DNA of 64,000 nucleotides from Pseudomonas kermanshahensis (GCF_014269205.2 NZ_JABWRY020000001.1:3162001-3226000); one strand, 5' to 3'. Shown: positions 8,820 to 17,184, counted from the stretch's first letter. A program made the numbers and translations. The notes: a model not told the origin generated them from the sequence alone.

Positions 8820-9118
8820 TGGGTCGTCAGCGTCACGGGTACCCGCAGCGGCGCGATAGGTCCGTCACGCTGCCCACACATTTCATCATGCACCACCTGC
8901 TGCACCAGCATGCACGGCACCGGTGGCAGCTCGGCCAACAAGTGGCGCAGCTCGGTGGTGGAGCGCAGGCGAACGGGCTGACCATGATCATCAATCAACG
9001 TGACCGGGCCGGCACCGGTCAGTGCGCGGAGGATGTAGAAGCCACCTTCGAGCGACAGCAGTTCAAGCTCTCTGACTTCACCGGCCGTAACCCGTTGAGT
9101 AAGCGCATTCAGGTTCAT
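8813..9118 (-). CDS. DUF6482-type small protein in the photolyase operon
   Basis: 101 residues (MNLNALTQRVTAGEVRELEL...), soluble, no motif of known function; it fits the Pseudomonas DUF6482 group of about 100-residue proteins. Its stop overlaps the photolyase start by 7 bases, and its start overlaps the DUF3833 stop as ATGA, so it is translated as part of the same operon. The overlaps and spacing make it a real gene. No function can be deduced. Confidence 0.78.
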   Translation of the reverse strand: MNLNALTQRVTAGEVRELELLSLEGGFYILRALTGAGPVTLIDDHGQPVRLRSTTELRHLLAELPPVPCMLVQQVVHDEMCGQRDGPIAPLRVPVTLTTQW

Positions 9119-9651
9119 GGTGTGCCCTCCGGCAAGCGGCGGAAGAACAGCGTGATCTGCCCAATCTCCACGCCCAGTTTGCTCATGCTCGAGCGGTTGA
9201 TCAGGGTGTCTTCATCCATCAGGTACATCCAGTCGTCCAGGTCCACCTGCCAATGCTCCCCGTCTACCGGCAGGTCCAGCCGGTAGCGCCAGCGCAGCGC
9301 ATTACCGGCCGATTCGCCACGGGCCTCACCGATCACGTCACCCGCTGTTCCTCGCCAGCGGCCCGCACCTTCCGGCACCAGCGTCCAGGTTCGCTGCTGA
9401 CGCGTGCCATCGCTGTACAGAAAATGCTCATCGAGGATCAGCCGCTCACCGTCGCGGCGGCTATCGATACGCACGTGAAAGCGCTTCACCACCTCGCCGG
9501 AACGCTTCTGGAACATCCCCCAGGCTTGCACCGGTCGCGAGAAGAATGCCGCCAGGTCGAGTTTTGGTTGCTCCTTGGCATAGTGCTCGACACCGACGTT
9601 GCCACAACTGCCGAGGAGCAGGCAGCCAACCAGTAACAGTGCTCTGTACAT
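9115..9651 (-). CDS. DUF3833 family lipoprotein
   Basis: 178 residues with a lipobox (LLLGSCG, Cys at about residue 16), followed by a lipocalin-like beta-rich domain typical of DUF3833 (FFSRPVQAWGMFQKRSG..., WTLVPEGAGRWRGTAGDVIGEA). Probably anchored to the inner leaflet of the outer membrane. Function unknown; the lipocalin-like fold suggests binding of a hydrophobic ligand. The gene lies 2 bases downstream of the chalcone isomerase-like gene and overlaps the next gene, placing it inside the light-box operon. Confidence 0.85.
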   Translation of the reverse strand: MYRALLLVGCLLLGSCGNVGVEHYAKEQPKLDLAAFFSRPVQAWGMFQKRSGEVVKRFHVRIDSRRDGERLILDEHFLYSDGTRQQRTWTLVPEGAGRWRGTAGDVIGEARGESAGNALRWRYRLDLPVDGEHWQVDLDDWMYLMDEDTLINRSSMSKLGVEIGQITLFFRRLPEGTP

Positions 9652-9653
9652 GT

Positions 9654-10190
9654 TTACGTCCCTCGGTCGTTGCCCGCCCGCCCGAGCAGGCGCTGGCGCA
9701 GCTGTGGGTCCCTGGCCCGTGGGTCGAGCCAGATGGCGAAGAATGCTCGGGAAAATTCCGGGTCGGCGATTACCTGGCTGAGTGTGCCATCGACATAGAA
9801 GCGAGCCCCTTGGCCTGGCAGGTACACACCCGTGATACGCATACCTGGGCGCACATCCACGAATGCCCCTTCAAGGGCCTTGCTCCACGCTGCGCGCTGC
9901 TGCGGCGTGATGTTGGCGTTAAGGCGGCGTATCTCCGCAAGGCTGGCGTCTACCAGCGTCTCCTTGGACAGCGATCGGTGGTAGCGCAGTTCCAGGGCAA
10001 AGGGCTGGTTCCAGTCCTGAACCGGGCCCACCGTCCACAGCCGGGCGCTGTAAAGGCGCACGCCGAACCACGTGAAATCGCCAGCACCCAACGGTTGCGC
10101 CGTTGGCAATTCGGCTCGCCAGTCTGCTGCCACGGTCGACAGCGCAACCATCAGCAAGCACAGGCTGGCCCAACGCGCAGGAGGCACCAT
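9654..10190 (-). CDS. Chalcone isomerase-like periplasmic protein
   Basis: 178 residues. A hydrophobic signal peptide (about residues 1-22) precedes a chalcone_isomerase-like domain: LPTAQPLGAGDFTWFGVRLYSARLW, SKETLVDASLAEIRRL and the VDGTLSQVI region near the C-terminus. Bacterial members of this fold bind fatty acids or act on unknown substrates; flavonoid chemistry is unlikely here. Start 10190 was chosen for the GAGG six bases upstream. It is the first gene of the operon, and its promoter region contains the second light-type box (10218-10241). Confidence 0.85.
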   Translation of the reverse strand: MVPPARWASLCLLMVALSTVAADWRAELPTAQPLGAGDFTWFGVRLYSARLWTVGPVQDWNQPFALELRYHRSLSKETLVDASLAEIRRLNANITPQQRAAWSKALEGAFVDVRPGMRITGVYLPGQGARFYVDGTLSQVIADPEFSRAFFAIWLDPRARDPQLRQRLLGRAGNDRGT

Positions 10191-10391
10191 GCTTACCTCG
10201 AACAATTGGGAAAATCCTGTACAAGAATAGCTTTTTGTATAGGTTTCAACAAACGGTAAGCACTGGCCATCCGCCGCTAAAAAAAAACCGCTGAAACGCT
10301 TGCTCTGAACTTTGTCCTGCCCAACGGATTCCCCTGCTTACTCACTGCAATATCTGCTGCACAGCCGGCTTTCAGAAAAGGGGTTTTCACC
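10191..10391. promoter_or_regulatory. Divergent promoter region between the photolyase operon and an SDR gene
   Basis: 201 bp without genes. It holds the minus-strand box at 10218-10241 and, further right, the leader of the plus-strand SDR gene with an A-tract near 10280. No other structured element was seen. Confidence 0.5.
10218..10241 (-). promoter_or_regulatory. TATACA-N12-TGTACA operator, second LitR/CarH-type light box
   Basis: Reading the minus strand: TATACA, 12 bases, TGTACA. This fits the T(G/A)TACA-N12-TGTACA consensus, and the box lies 28 bases upstream of the first gene of the photolyase operon. A TTGAAA hexamer sits just upstream on the minus strand. Together with the box at 6491 it links both gene sets to one regulator. 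Confidence 0.7.
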
Positions 10392-11720
10392 ATGATCGAT
10401 CAAGCGACAGGTATGAAACCAGGCGAGCGCTATTGCGTGGAGAACGTCGAGCGCGCCCATCAGTTCCCGGGGTACTTTCAAGACGGCAAGTATTACCTCG
10501 GCCCCGAACTGCTGACTGCGGTCGGCTGGCTCGAAGGCACGCAGTTCATCTACGACAGCCTGGATGCAGAAGGCGAACCCGTCTTCCCGGATCGGGTAGC
10601 GGGCACCATCGAGGGCTTGAAGCTGGTAATGGCCGACGGAACCACCCTTGATCTCACCCCCATAGAGGCCAGTGCCACCCTCGGGTCTATCGACCGTGAA
10701 GACAGACCAGCCCCAGAGCACGCCATGCCAATGATCCCGACACCGATCAAAAGCCCATTGCGCGGAAAGGTCGTGGTCATCACCGGCGCCTCCAGCGGCA
10801 TAGGCCGGGCGGCTGCGCATGCGTTTGCCTGCAAAGGTGCCCGACTGGTGCTCGCGGCACGCGATGAGGAAGCGTTGTTCGACGTGCTGGATGAATGCAC
10901 CGACTGCGGCACGGACGCTGTCGCCATCACCACCGACGTCACCCACAGCGATCAGGTGGCAGCCCTGGCCACCCAAGCTGCCGAGTTTGGCCATGGACGT
11001 ATCGATATCTGGATCAACAACGCCGGGGTTGGCGCGTTAGGCAGCTTCGACGAAACACCGCTTGAGGCGCATGAGCAGGTGATTCAAACCGACCTGGTCG
11101 GTTATCTGCGCGGCGCTTACGTGGTGCTTCCCTACTTCAAGGCACAGCGCAGCGGCATACTGATCAACACCTTGTCGCTTGGCAGCTGGATCGCCCAACC
11201 CTATGCGGCAGCCTACTCGGCGAGCAAGTTCGGCCTGCGAGGCCTGACCGAAGCGCTGCGCGGTGAGCTCACGGCGTTCCCCGGCATTCATGTGTGTGAT
11301 CTTTATCCGGCTGTCATGGACACGCCAGGCTTGCGAGACGCAGGCAACTACACCGGCCACGCGCTGACACCCCCAGGGCCGATCTACGACCCGGAACGGG
11401 TGGCAAACGCCATGGTAGCCTGCGCCATTTCCCCGAGCGCGCGCACCACTGTCGGCGCTGCCGCTCGCCTCGCCCATCTGGCCAGCTACCTGGTACCGGG
11501 GCTCCCTCAGTTGTCAGGGTGGCTCACGCGCTGGGGCTTGAACCGCAGCCCCAGCGCGGCGATATCTTCCGGGAATCTGTTCGAGCCACCCGATGACCGG
11601 CGAAGTGTGGACGGTGGCTGGAGAACTCAGAAAGATAAAACCTCTTTATGGGTGGGTGCGGCGCTGCTGGGTGTCATTGCCGGGTTTGTCTTCACTCGTT
11701 CGCAACGCAGGCGCCGCTAG
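10392..11720 (+). CDS. SDR-family oxidoreductase with extra N-terminal domain and C-terminal membrane anchor
   Basis: 442 residues. Residues 1-111 form an extra domain of no recognised family. A classical SDR follows from about 124, with cofactor motif TGASSGIG (132-139), the NNAG motif and catalytic YSASK. The C-terminus has a transmembrane helix (LWVGAALLGVIAGF) and a basic tail. Most relatives of this anchored SDR type are about 330 residues and would start at the internal ATG 10725. The upstream part is open, in frame and preceded by an AGGGG stretch, so it is either a true fusion or a translated upstream region. Substrate unknown. Confidence 0.8.
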   Translation: MIDQATGMKPGERYCVENVERAHQFPGYFQDGKYYLGPELLTAVGWLEGTQFIYDSLDAEGEPVFPDRVAGTIEGLKLVMADGTTLDLTPIEASATLGSIDREDRPAPEHAMPMIPTPIKSPLRGKVVVITGASSGIGRAAAHAFACKGARLVLAARDEEALFDVLDECTDCGTDAVAITTDVTHSDQVAALATQAAEFGHGRIDIWINNAGVGALGSFDETPLEAHEQVIQTDLVGYLRGAYVVLPYFKAQRSGILINTLSLGSWIAQPYAAAYSASKFGLRGLTEALRGELTAFPGIHVCDLYPAVMDTPGLRDAGNYTGHALTPPGPIYDPERVANAMVACAISPSARTTVGAAARLAHLASYLVPGLPQLSGWLTRWGLNRSPSAAISSGNLFEPPDDRRSVDGGWRTQKDKTSLWVGAALLGVIAGFVFTRSQRRRR

Positions 11721-11758
11721 GGCTTCCTGGCAGTCATTTGCTTAAAGCAGCGCGCCCG

Positions 11759-12283
11759 TCACGCGAGCTGGATATACACCGAGTAGCTGCCCAGCAAAAC
11801 CCAGAACCCTAGAAAAATCCAAGGCGTACGAAGGGAGAACAGCAAGGATTTCCGGTGCCCGGCCCGGGACGTTTCAGCCTCGCAGAATAAGGGCGATTCA
11901 TCATAGGCCAGGCCCATCATCGGTTCACTGCGCAGCAAGTGGCTCTGCTTCAGCTGCCAGTGCTCGATGATCCGGAACGCTGCGCGGATGCCCGGCCAGG
12001 CGTTCAACGAGCTCAACACGCCGAGCAGGGCAAGAAACGCTGGCACGATCAACGTGAACATTTCCCCCCAGCTGTGGTTCAGGTTGCTCATCGAAGACAC
12101 GAAGGCAATGACCAGGAACGACTGAGCGGCCAGATACGCATCGGTACGGTTGGCCAGAATAGTGGTCTCGTACTGGATTTCGCGTCGATAGAAATCCAGG
12201 CGTTCCTTGGGCGTACCGAACATCCGCGCATTCTGCTGATCGATTTCATGCTCAGAGGTGGTGGGCGTAATGATTCGAGGCAC
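11759..12283 (-). CDS. Predicted small membrane protein of unknown function
   Basis: 174 residues with a charged, soluble N-terminus (about 1-45) and three hydrophobic segments: AYLAAQSFLVIAFVSSM, MFTLIVPAFLALLGVLSSL and a C-terminal WIFLGFWVLLGSYSVYI helix. It resembles small octameric RipA-type membrane proteins in layout, but I do not recognise a specific family. It is convergent with the SDR gene upstream and monocistronic. The start at 12283 has a GAGCG-type Shine-Dalgarno nearby. Confidence 0.65.
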   Translation of the reverse strand: MPRIITPTTSEHEIDQQNARMFGTPKERLDFYRREIQYETTILANRTDAYLAAQSFLVIAFVSSMSNLNHSWGEMFTLIVPAFLALLGVLSSLNAWPGIRAAFRIIEHWQLKQSHLLRSEPMMGLAYDESPLFCEAETSRAGHRKSLLFSLRTPWIFLGFWVLLGSYSVYIQLA

Positions 12284-12468
12284 TGGGACGCTCCTGAAAA
12301 TCGTGAGTACAGCGCACTGCTGATCAGCGATAGAGCGATCCCTTCAACGAAAATTCATTGCAAGTGGCTTACTGGCCGTCCGTCGTTCAAATCCAGCATC
12401 CACTTCAACGCTGGCTGCTCGCACCGCTCGAACAGTAATGACCGTTCTCAACTGCAGGAGCTTCGACC

Positions 12469-13326
12469 ATGAGCGACTACCCTACTCCGCCATTCCCCTC
12501 GCAACCGCAAAGCGTCCCCGGTTCGCAGCGCAAGATGGAGCCGTACCCGGACTGTGGTGAGCAGACCTATACAGGCCACAACCGGCTCGAAGGCAAAATC
12601 GCCTTGATCACCGGCGCCGACAGCGGCATCGGTCGGGCCGTTGCGATTGCCTATGCGCGTGAAGGTGCAGACGTTGCCATCGCCTACCTGGATGAGCACG
12701 AAGATGCGCAAGAAACCGCGCGTTGGGTCGAAGCCGCGGGCCGCCAGTGCCTCCTGCTACCCGGTGACCTGGCGCACAAACAGCACTGTTACGCCATTGT
12801 CGACAAGACCGTGGAACAGTTCGGTCGCATCGACATCCTGGTCAACAACGCCGCATTCCAGATGGCCCATGAAAGCCTGGACGACATTGACGATGAGGAA
12901 TGGGTGAAGACGTTCGACACCAACATCACCGCCATCTTCCGCATCTGCCAACGGGCATTGCCGTCAATGCCGAAGGGCGGCTCGATCATCAACACCAGCT
13001 CGGTCAATTCCGATGACCCGTCACCCAGCCTGTTGGCCTACGCCGCCACCAAAGGCGCCATTGCCAACTTCACTGCAGGCCTCGCCCAGTTGCTGGCGAA
13101 GCAAGGCATCCGGGTCAACAGCGTGGCGCCAGGCCCGATCTGGACACCGCTTATCCCCGCCACCATGCCGGATGAGGCCGTCAGAAACTTTGGCTCGGGC
13201 TACCCCATGGGGCGGCCAGGGCAACCGGTCGAGGTCGCGCCGATCTACGTTTTGCTGGGCTCTGATGAAGCCAGTTATATCTCGGGTTCACGCTACGGCG
13301 TCACGGGCGGCAAACCGATCCTCTGA
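12469..13326 (+). CDS. SDR-family oxidoreductase (YghA/GsiB-like, stress type)
   Basis: 285 residues with the extended Pro-rich N-terminus of this subgroup (SDYPTPPFPSQPQSVPGSQ) and the PGSQRKMEPYPDCGE segment. The Rossmann motif TGADSGIGRA is near residue 49, NNAAFQ near 126, and catalytic Tyr/Lys are in YAATKGA. The C-terminus ends SGSRYGVTGGKPIL as in YghA relatives. These NAD(P)H-dependent enzymes are typically part of general-stress regulons in Pseudomonas; substrate not defined. It is preceded by a GGAG Shine-Dalgarno (tgcaggagc). The 185-bp gap to the left shows no other gene. Confidence 0.88.
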   Translation: MSDYPTPPFPSQPQSVPGSQRKMEPYPDCGEQTYTGHNRLEGKIALITGADSGIGRAVAIAYAREGADVAIAYLDEHEDAQETARWVEAAGRQCLLLPGDLAHKQHCYAIVDKTVEQFGRIDILVNNAAFQMAHESLDDIDDEEWVKTFDTNITAIFRICQRALPSMPKGGSIINTSSVNSDDPSPSLLAYAATKGAIANFTAGLAQLLAKQGIRVNSVAPGPIWTPLIPATMPDEAVRNFGSGYPMGRPGQPVEVAPIYVLLGSDEASYISGSRYGVTGGKPIL

Positions 13327-13493
13327 CGACCATGACGAGGCTTGCTGTTGCAGGCCTCGCCGCTTCATCTGCGCGCTGCGAACCATGCGGTAAAGACTTG
13401 AACCATTCGCACGCCCATCACGTCCACCGCAACAGAACCGATGAGTTTGTACCCAGCAATCCGTGTTTCCCCCGACCGCCATGAGGTGCCTGC

Positions 13494-13958
13494 ATGAACG
13501 CTATCGACCTGTTGATTCAAGACCATAAATTGGTGAAGAAGCTGCTGGCTGAATTGTCTTCAACCACCGAGCGAGCGGTGAAAAAGCGCGCCGAACTGCT
13601 GCACCGGATCGAGCAGGAGCTGCAAGTCCACACTGCACTGGAGGAGGACATCCTCTACCCGGCCATCAAGAAAGCCGGCGGCAAGGAAGAGGCGAAGATG
13701 TATTACGAAGCCAAGGAAGAACACCGTACCGTCGATTCGCTGGTGCTTCCTGATCTGCTTCATACCGAAACCGGCACCCTGGAATTTGCCGGGCGGGTGA
13801 AGGTGATGAAAGAGCTGCTTGAACATCACATCGAAGAAGAGGAAGGCGAGCTGTTCCCCACGGCGAAAAAACTGCTGGGCAAAGATCAGCTGGAAGAGAT
13901 GGGCATTGCCATGGAGGCGCACAGGAAAATGCTCAAGGGCGAACGAAGGGCTGCATGA
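13494..13958 (+). CDS. Hemerythrin-like HHE-domain protein
   Basis: 154 residues, almost all helical. Metal-ligand pattern: His in LIQDHKLVKKLL, HTALEEDILYPAIKKAGG, EEHRTVDSLV and LLEHHIEEEEGELFP, as in HHE cation-binding (hemerythrin-like) proteins. These carry a non-haem di-iron site and are linked to oxygen, nitric oxide or redox stress. It lies 167 bp downstream of the stress-type SDR in the same direction and could be expressed with it. The start at 13494 follows GGTGCC, a weak Shine-Dalgarno. Confidence 0.88.
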   Translation: MNAIDLLIQDHKLVKKLLAELSSTTERAVKKRAELLHRIEQELQVHTALEEDILYPAIKKAGGKEEAKMYYEAKEEHRTVDSLVLPDLLHTETGTLEFAGRVKVMKELLEHHIEEEEGELFPTAKKLLGKDQLEEMGIAMEAHRKMLKGERRAA

Positions 13959-14038
13959 ACCGAATGCGCCACAGCCAAAAAGAAATTAAAGCAGGCCAAT
14001 TTATTACCTGAAGGAATAAAAATAGCACCGAACGATAT

Positions 14039-14050
14039 TGGTATATACCA
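14039..14050. promoter_or_regulatory. Palindrome TGGTATATACCA, candidate operator of the operon's GntR/UTRA regulator
   Basis: Perfect 12-bp palindrome 58 bases upstream of the first gene of the 14109-22202 operon. HutC/GntR-type operators follow a GT...TA...AC pattern, which this fits, and the only regulator in the operon is of that family. The link is inferred. The downstream leader also contains a short CTCC...GGAG pairing (14072-14099) that could mask the ribosome-binding site. Confidence 0.5.
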
Positions 14051-14108
14051 GATGTCTACCCGTTAAATCTGCTCCCTGAGCCCTGAGGGCACCAAGGAGC
14101 ACGAAAGG

Positions 14109-15029
14109 ATGAACGCGGTACGGGTAATGCTGGAATATTTCCACCCTTGGCCAAATTCGGCAGGGTTCTACGTCGCAAGGGAGCGCGGGTGGTATCAGGA
14201 CGCCGGCTTGTCGGTGCAACTGGTAGTGCCCGACCCCTTCCATGGCGACACGTTGGAGCACCTGCTCAACGGCGATGCGGATGTCGGCGTGTTTCCCAGC
14301 AATCGCTTGCTGGTCAGGCGCAGCCTCGGCCAGCCGCTGCTGGGTGTCGCGGCCATCAACCATCGGGGCCTTGAATCGATCCAGACCCTCACCGACTTCG
14401 GCATTCGCCGCCCCAGGGACCTGGCTGGCAAACGCCTGGCGCTCAACCCCACGCCCCGTGGCCTGGCCATGGTGCGCCATCTGGTGGCCGCCGATGGCGG
14501 CGACCCGGATGCCGTGATCATCGTCGACAGCAAAGTGCGCGAACTGCGCCCGGAAGACCTGGCGGCAGGCATTGCCGACGCCAGTTTTGGCGGCTACTGG
14601 GCCTGGGAGGCCTTGATGGACAGCCCGGTTGCGGCCGAGCGACGTGTGGTCTGGCCAGTCGATGACATTGGCGCACCGCGATATCACAGCTACCTGCTGG
14701 GCGGGCAGCAACGCTGGTTCGAGGAAAACCCCGAGATCGCCCGCGCCTTTCTCGCCGCCACCGAGCGTGGCTTTCGCGCGGCGGCCGCTGACCCGCAAAG
14801 CGCGTTGGGCGCCTATGAGGCCGCCACCCCTTACTTTCCGAGGGCGCTGCTCAGCCAATCGCTACAGCACATCGCACCCACTTGGCTGCATGAGCAGCGC
14901 TGGGGCCAGCAACGCGAAGAATTGATCGCGCCCTACGCCCAGTGGCTGCACCACCACGGCGTACTGGCCGACGCCGACGCTTGGCGTGGTGCCACCAGTA
15001 ACCGTTACCTGCCGGAGCCACAGGCATGA
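14109..15029 (+). CDS. THI5/NMT1-like periplasmic-binding-fold protein lacking a signal peptide
   Basis: 306 residues of the NMT1/THI5-like family: MLEYFHPWPNSAGFYVARERGWY at the N-terminus, GDADVGVFPSNRLL, and the DASFGGYWAWEALM region. Bacterial homologues are usually secreted ABC binding proteins (ThiY-like, pyrimidine precursors), while fungal THI5 makes the thiamine pyrimidine from PLP and histidine. This one starts directly with the fold, has no signal peptide and has no ABC permease or ATPase beside it, so it should be cytosolic. The Cys-rich motif of fungal THI5 is not visible. It is first gene of the operon, ATGA-coupled to the kinase. Enzyme or ligand-binding role is open. Confidence 0.8.
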   Translation: MNAVRVMLEYFHPWPNSAGFYVARERGWYQDAGLSVQLVVPDPFHGDTLEHLLNGDADVGVFPSNRLLVRRSLGQPLLGVAAINHRGLESIQTLTDFGIRRPRDLAGKRLALNPTPRGLAMVRHLVAADGGDPDAVIIVDSKVRELRPEDLAAGIADASFGGYWAWEALMDSPVAAERRVVWPVDDIGAPRYHSYLLGGQQRWFEENPEIARAFLAATERGFRAAAADPQSALGAYEAATPYFPRALLSQSLQHIAPTWLHEQRWGQQREELIAPYAQWLHHHGVLADADAWRGATSNRYLPEPQA

Positions 15030-16174
15030 ACAAGCCCTTGCGCATGGCCCATGGCATGGGCGTGCAGCCAGTAGAAGCCGACTGGCCCGCGCTGACTCAG
15101 GTGGATGTGGAAGCGGTACTGAGCCATTTCCCGCGGCTTGGCACCGTGGGCCCGCTGCACTGGCACAGCCCCCGCCCCTTCTCGGCTGCCGCGCAGGTGC
15201 GCACAGACCAGGGCGAGCTGTTCGTCAAACGCCACCACCGCAGTGTCCGCCAGCCCGCCTGGCTGCTGGAAGAACACCGCTTCGTTCAGCACCTTGAACA
15301 GCGTGGCGCGCCCGTTGTCACCCCGTTGCTCGACCGCAACGGCGACAGCGTGGTGGCCCTGGGTGAATGGACTTACGAGGTGCTGCCCTGCGCGCAGGGC
15401 CACGACCTGTACCGTGACGCGCTGTCGTGGACACCCTTCCTCAGCCTGCCGCACGCCCATGCGGCGGGCGTTGCCCTTGCTCGCCTGCACCTGGCCGCCG
15501 AAGGCTTCACTGCGGGCGCCCGACGCACGCCCGTATTGATTGCCAACCTGCGGTTCTTCAGCCACCACGCGCCGCTGTCGTCCATCGAAACGGCCTTGGC
15601 GCAGCAGCCCGCACTGGCTCACTACCTCGCAGACAAACACTGGCAGCAGGCCCTGAGCGAACTCTACCTGCCCCATCACCGCGCCCTGCTGCCGCTGCTG
15701 CAGCACCAGCCGGCGCTGTGGACCCACAACGACTGGCACGCCTCCAACCTGCTGTGGGACGAATCGGCTGACGCCACGCAGGTGCGCAGCGTCCTTGATT
15801 TCGGCTTGAGTGACCGGACTTTCGCCGTGTTCGACCTGGCCACTGCGGTAGAACGCAATTGCATTCCCTGGCTTGAACTCGATGCAGGCGGGCGCGCCGC
15901 CGCCGACCTCGACGCCGTCGAAGCACTGCTGGCCGGTTACCACAGCCAGCGGCCCCTGACACAGGCCGACCTGCTCACGCTCAAAGCGCTGCTGCCATTA
16001 GTCCATGTGGATTTCGCCCTCGCCGAAATCGACTACTTCCAAGGCATCGTCGGGTCCCGGAGCAACGCCGACATCGCCTACCACCATTTTTTGATCGGCC
16101 ATGGCCAATGGTTTGGCAACAGCGAAGGCACCCGCCTGCTCGATCATCTGCACCGCATCGCACGCGCGCGCTGA
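15026..16174 (+). CDS. APH-family small-molecule kinase (thiamine kinase/choline kinase-like)
   Basis: 382-residue phosphotransferase of the aminoglycoside/choline kinase fold. The N-lobe contains FVKRHHRSV (ATP-binding Lys). The catalytic loop THNDWHASNLLW resembles the Brenner motif HxD...N, and VLDFGLSD supplies the metal-binding Asp. The family phosphorylates hydroxyls of small molecules in the cytoplasm. In this context the product of the Pnu transporter (thiamine or a nucleoside) is the likely substrate, which would trap the vitamin inside the cell. It overlaps the upstream gene by 4 bases. Substrate is not readable from motifs. Confidence 0.78.
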   Translation: MNKPLRMAHGMGVQPVEADWPALTQVDVEAVLSHFPRLGTVGPLHWHSPRPFSAAAQVRTDQGELFVKRHHRSVRQPAWLLEEHRFVQHLEQRGAPVVTPLLDRNGDSVVALGEWTYEVLPCAQGHDLYRDALSWTPFLSLPHAHAAGVALARLHLAAEGFTAGARRTPVLIANLRFFSHHAPLSSIETALAQQPALAHYLADKHWQQALSELYLPHHRALLPLLQHQPALWTHNDWHASNLLWDESADATQVRSVLDFGLSDRTFAVFDLATAVERNCIPWLELDAGGRAAADLDAVEALLAGYHSQRPLTQADLLTLKALLPLVHVDFALAEIDYFQGIVGSRSNADIAYHHFLIGHGQWFGNSEGTRLLDHLHRIARAR

Positions 16175-16185
16175 CAGGAGCCCCT

Positions 16186-17064
16186 ATGCCCGACATCCTC
16201 ATTTCACCCAACGCCTTGCACCACGCCCTGCAACAGCCGGGGCTGGTGGTGCTCGACGCCAGTGTGGAACTGGCCGCCGCCCAGTTCGATGGCGACTACC
16301 GCGTCGCCAGTGGCCATGCGGCCTGGCTGGCCGAACATATCCCGACGGCGCGGCATGCCGACCTGACGCGCGAGCTGGCCGACACCGCAGCGAGCTACAG
16401 CTTCGCCCTGCCTTCTCCGACGGAGGCAGCCGCGGCGCTGGCACGCCTGGGCATCGCCGAGGCACGGCATATCGTGGTCTACGACCGGCATGAGGGTTTT
16501 TGGGCTGCACGCCTGTGGTGGATGCTGCGTAGCCTGGGCGTGGCCGCGTCGGTGCTCGACGGCGGCCTGAAGGCCTGGCGCCAGGCCAACCTGCCCTTGG
16601 CCCGCGGTGAGCAAGCTCAGCCTGGTGTAGCGGGTTCGCCAGTGTCGCTCACCGTCCATCCAGGGTACTGGGCAAACCGCGAAGACGTGCTGGCCGTACT
16701 CGATGGACAAGCGCCAGGCACGCTGGTGTGTGCGCTGTCCAAGGGGCTGTTCGAGGGCAGCGCGGTGACCCGCTATGCCCGACGCGGCCATATCCCCGGC
16801 AGCCTCAACCGACCGGCGCGGCAACTGTTCGACGAGCAGGGCCGCTACCTGGCGCCCGACGCATTGGCCCGCGCACTCGGCCCAGCATTGGTCGAAGGCA
16901 CCCAGCCACTGGTCCTCTACTGTGGCGGCGGTATTTCCGCAGCCGCCACTGCCCTGGCCCTGACGCGCCTGGGGCGCCAGGGCGTTTCGATCTATGACGG
17001 CTCGCTGCAGGAATGGGCAGCTGACCCTGCATTACCAATGACCACCGGAGCAACGCCGGCCTGA
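16186..17064 (+). CDS. Two-domain rhodanese-type sulfurtransferase
   Basis: 292 residues, two rhodanese modules: an inactive N-terminal one (about 8-135) and an active C-terminal one (about 160-285) with active-site Cys246 in CGGGIS. This is the SseA-like layout of 3-mercaptopyruvate or thiosulfate sulfurtransferases, which move sulfane sulfur. Start 16186 has ACAGGAG 6 bases upstream; the longer frame lies within the kinase gene. Sulfur transfer would fit thiazole formation or repair in a thiamine-related operon, but that link is inferred. 11 bp after the kinase. Confidence 0.87.
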   Translation: MPDILISPNALHHALQQPGLVVLDASVELAAAQFDGDYRVASGHAAWLAEHIPTARHADLTRELADTAASYSFALPSPTEAAAALARLGIAEARHIVVYDRHEGFWAARLWWMLRSLGVAASVLDGGLKAWRQANLPLARGEQAQPGVAGSPVSLTVHPGYWANREDVLAVLDGQAPGTLVCALSKGLFEGSAVTRYARRGHIPGSLNRPARQLFDEQGRYLAPDALARALGPALVEGTQPLVLYCGGGISAAATALALTRLGRQGVSIYDGSLQEWAADPALPMTTGATPA

Positions 17065-17094
17065 AGTTACACCCCCTTCAAGCGCCCGCTCAAC

Positions 17095-17127
17095 GATGCT
17101 GTCGCCGCTGCATAGGCGCGGCATCGC
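17095..17127 (+). promoter_or_regulatory. Intergenic hairpin before the TonB receptor gene
   Basis: CGATGC pairs with GCATCG, with an inner CGCC/GGCG stem, in the 120-bp gap between the sulfurtransferase and receptor genes. There is no T-run, so it is more likely an mRNA processing or attenuation structure than a full terminator. It may set different expression of the upstream and downstream halves of the operon. Confidence 0.35.
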
Positions 17128-17184
17128 GAGCACAGGTTTACCCGATTTTCGGTGCCACACCGCTGGTCACCCAGGAGTTCGTTC

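Noticed and set aside
13959..14108. TPP riboswitch upstream of the salvage operon
   Set aside because: The conserved THI-box segments (CTGAGA and the CTGATCTGG region) are absent; only a palindrome and a small RBS hairpin are seen.
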